Below, one piece after another: positions 63,231 through 64,000 of a DNA stretch of 64,000 nucleotides. The notes under the pieces were generated by a model. It did not search any database and had not been told where the DNA came from. It worked only from the letters and a program-made list of their open reading frames with translations. The stretch covers positions 680,201-744,200 of the forward strand of contig NW_024104420.1 of NCBI RefSeq assembly GCF_003945595.2. Direction: 5' to 3'. The first letter of the stretch is position 1; the number at the start of each line of letters is the position of its first letter. The stretch is from Pipra filicauda. Taxonomy: Eukaryota; Chordata; Aves; Passeriformes; Pipridae. The position numbers were made by a program, and so were the translations under genes.

Positions 63231-64000
63231 GTGAGTCTAATTTATATAAGTACTGACTATAGTATCTTTAATATAAATCAAGCATTAGATTATTAGTGCA
63301 TGTGATAGAATTCAATAACTAAATGCCAGTTTTAAGATTTGCTCTAATCCACTGTGAGATGGTGGGTGCACATCAGATTTCATGCATCTCTGATCCAGAG
63401 CAAGATCAGGAAAACAGTTTCTAATTTTTTTAAGTTCTTTTATTGAAGCTTAACATATAGATTTTTAGTGTCTTTGGAAAAGTATGGTTGACAATAAACT
63501 AAAGAATAAAAAATTTGCCTTAAGAGGTAATTAAGGATTAGAGACAATGAATGAAATAATTGCCCTACCTTTGGAGGTAATGTTATCACATTCTTATCAG
63601 TATTATTACCTAAAATCAGAGAAGAAATATTTACTATTTGTAATATTTGCATAGTTATGACTTCACATAATTGCATGTTCAGCCAGAAAAGTGTGCTCAG
63701 TTTCTTAAATTATAATTTTTTAAATAGATATCTGCTTTTTTAGTCTTACTGTCACCTATGGATTGCAGAATCAGCAAAAAGTCTGTCTTTTTGTTGTAAA
63801 ATATCTTACTGTGGTCATACTTAGTTTTAGTAATGTGACTTGATTAAAAGGTCACAGTTTAACATGTGTCTGCCGTCTGATATTTTTAAATTATGATTTA
63901 AAGCAGTTCAGTTTGTTGTTTTTTGGCCTGTCATAAGCAGCTGTACTTGCATTTATAATTTTTGCTTGAGCATATTGTTTCTAGGGATAAGCATAAAATT
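63231..64000 (+). other. DMXL1: Start of DMXL1 intron 32
   Basis: 770 bases of AT-rich intron from GTGAGT to the window end. The next DMXL1 exon is not present in it, and no repeat element was recognised. Confidence 0.75.

Noticed and set aside
1..64000. DMXL2 instead of DMXL1
   Set aside because: Paralogue-specific residues in exons 2, 3, 12, 18, 24 and 29 (for example [14 protein letters not shown] followed by [10 protein letters not shown]) fit DMXL1.
1..64000. tRNA, rRNA, CRISPR arrays, operons or bacterial elements
   Set aside because: None seen. The window is vertebrate intron-exon sequence throughout.

Overview
The window is nuclear DNA of a bird. Two things show this: a long, intact run of vertebrate exons encoding DMXL1 (rabconnectin-3-like, the animal counterpart of yeast Rav1), and repeats typical of avian genomes. 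The repeats are CR1 LINE copies ending near the CR1-type 3' tail, plus long terminal repeats of avian endogenous retroviruses, including two copies of a common ERVL-type LTR (minus-strand start TGTGCTGGTTTTGGC-like). The species cannot be read from this sequence. The ERVL LTR type points to a neoavian bird, and in birds this gene is expected on the Z chromosome; both of these are inferences.

One gene fills the window, on the plus strand. I find 31 coding exons between 8834 and 63230. Each is bounded by AG/GT and all join in one open frame of 7,637 bases (2,545 codons plus 2 bases). Exon 1, with the start codon and about 29 residues, lies upstream. The exons for the last roughly 450 residues, including the C-terminal WD40 propeller, lie downstream. 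No exon carries a stop or frameshift, so this is the functional gene. I number exons 2 to 32, assuming a single upstream coding exon.

Layout: 1-8833 is the end of intron 1, with an antisense retroviral LTR and two sense CR1 copies. 8834-25271 holds exons 2-9 (N-terminal WD40 region), with an antisense CR1, a non-CR1 reverse-transcriptase fragment and an antisense LTR in the introns. 25272-39196 holds exons 10-18 (middle WD40 region and the 1.7-kb exon 18), with two antisense LTRs and a candidate 21-base microexon. 39774-44519 holds exons 19-23 (helical Rav1 C-terminal-type domain). 46155-51031 holds exons 24-28. Intron 28 (8.4 kb) holds a CR1 tail and an antisense ERVL LTR. 59426-63230 holds exons 29-32, with a 1.2-kb antisense CR1 in intron 31.

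Most notable observations: a frame-preserving 21-base candidate microexon behind a weak splice donor; a 750-bp reverse-transcriptase remnant that is not CR1 and keeps a 209-codon open frame with a terminal zinc finger; and the fact that all five recognisable LTRs are antisense to the gene. I saw no tRNA, rRNA, CRISPR or bacterial-type feature.
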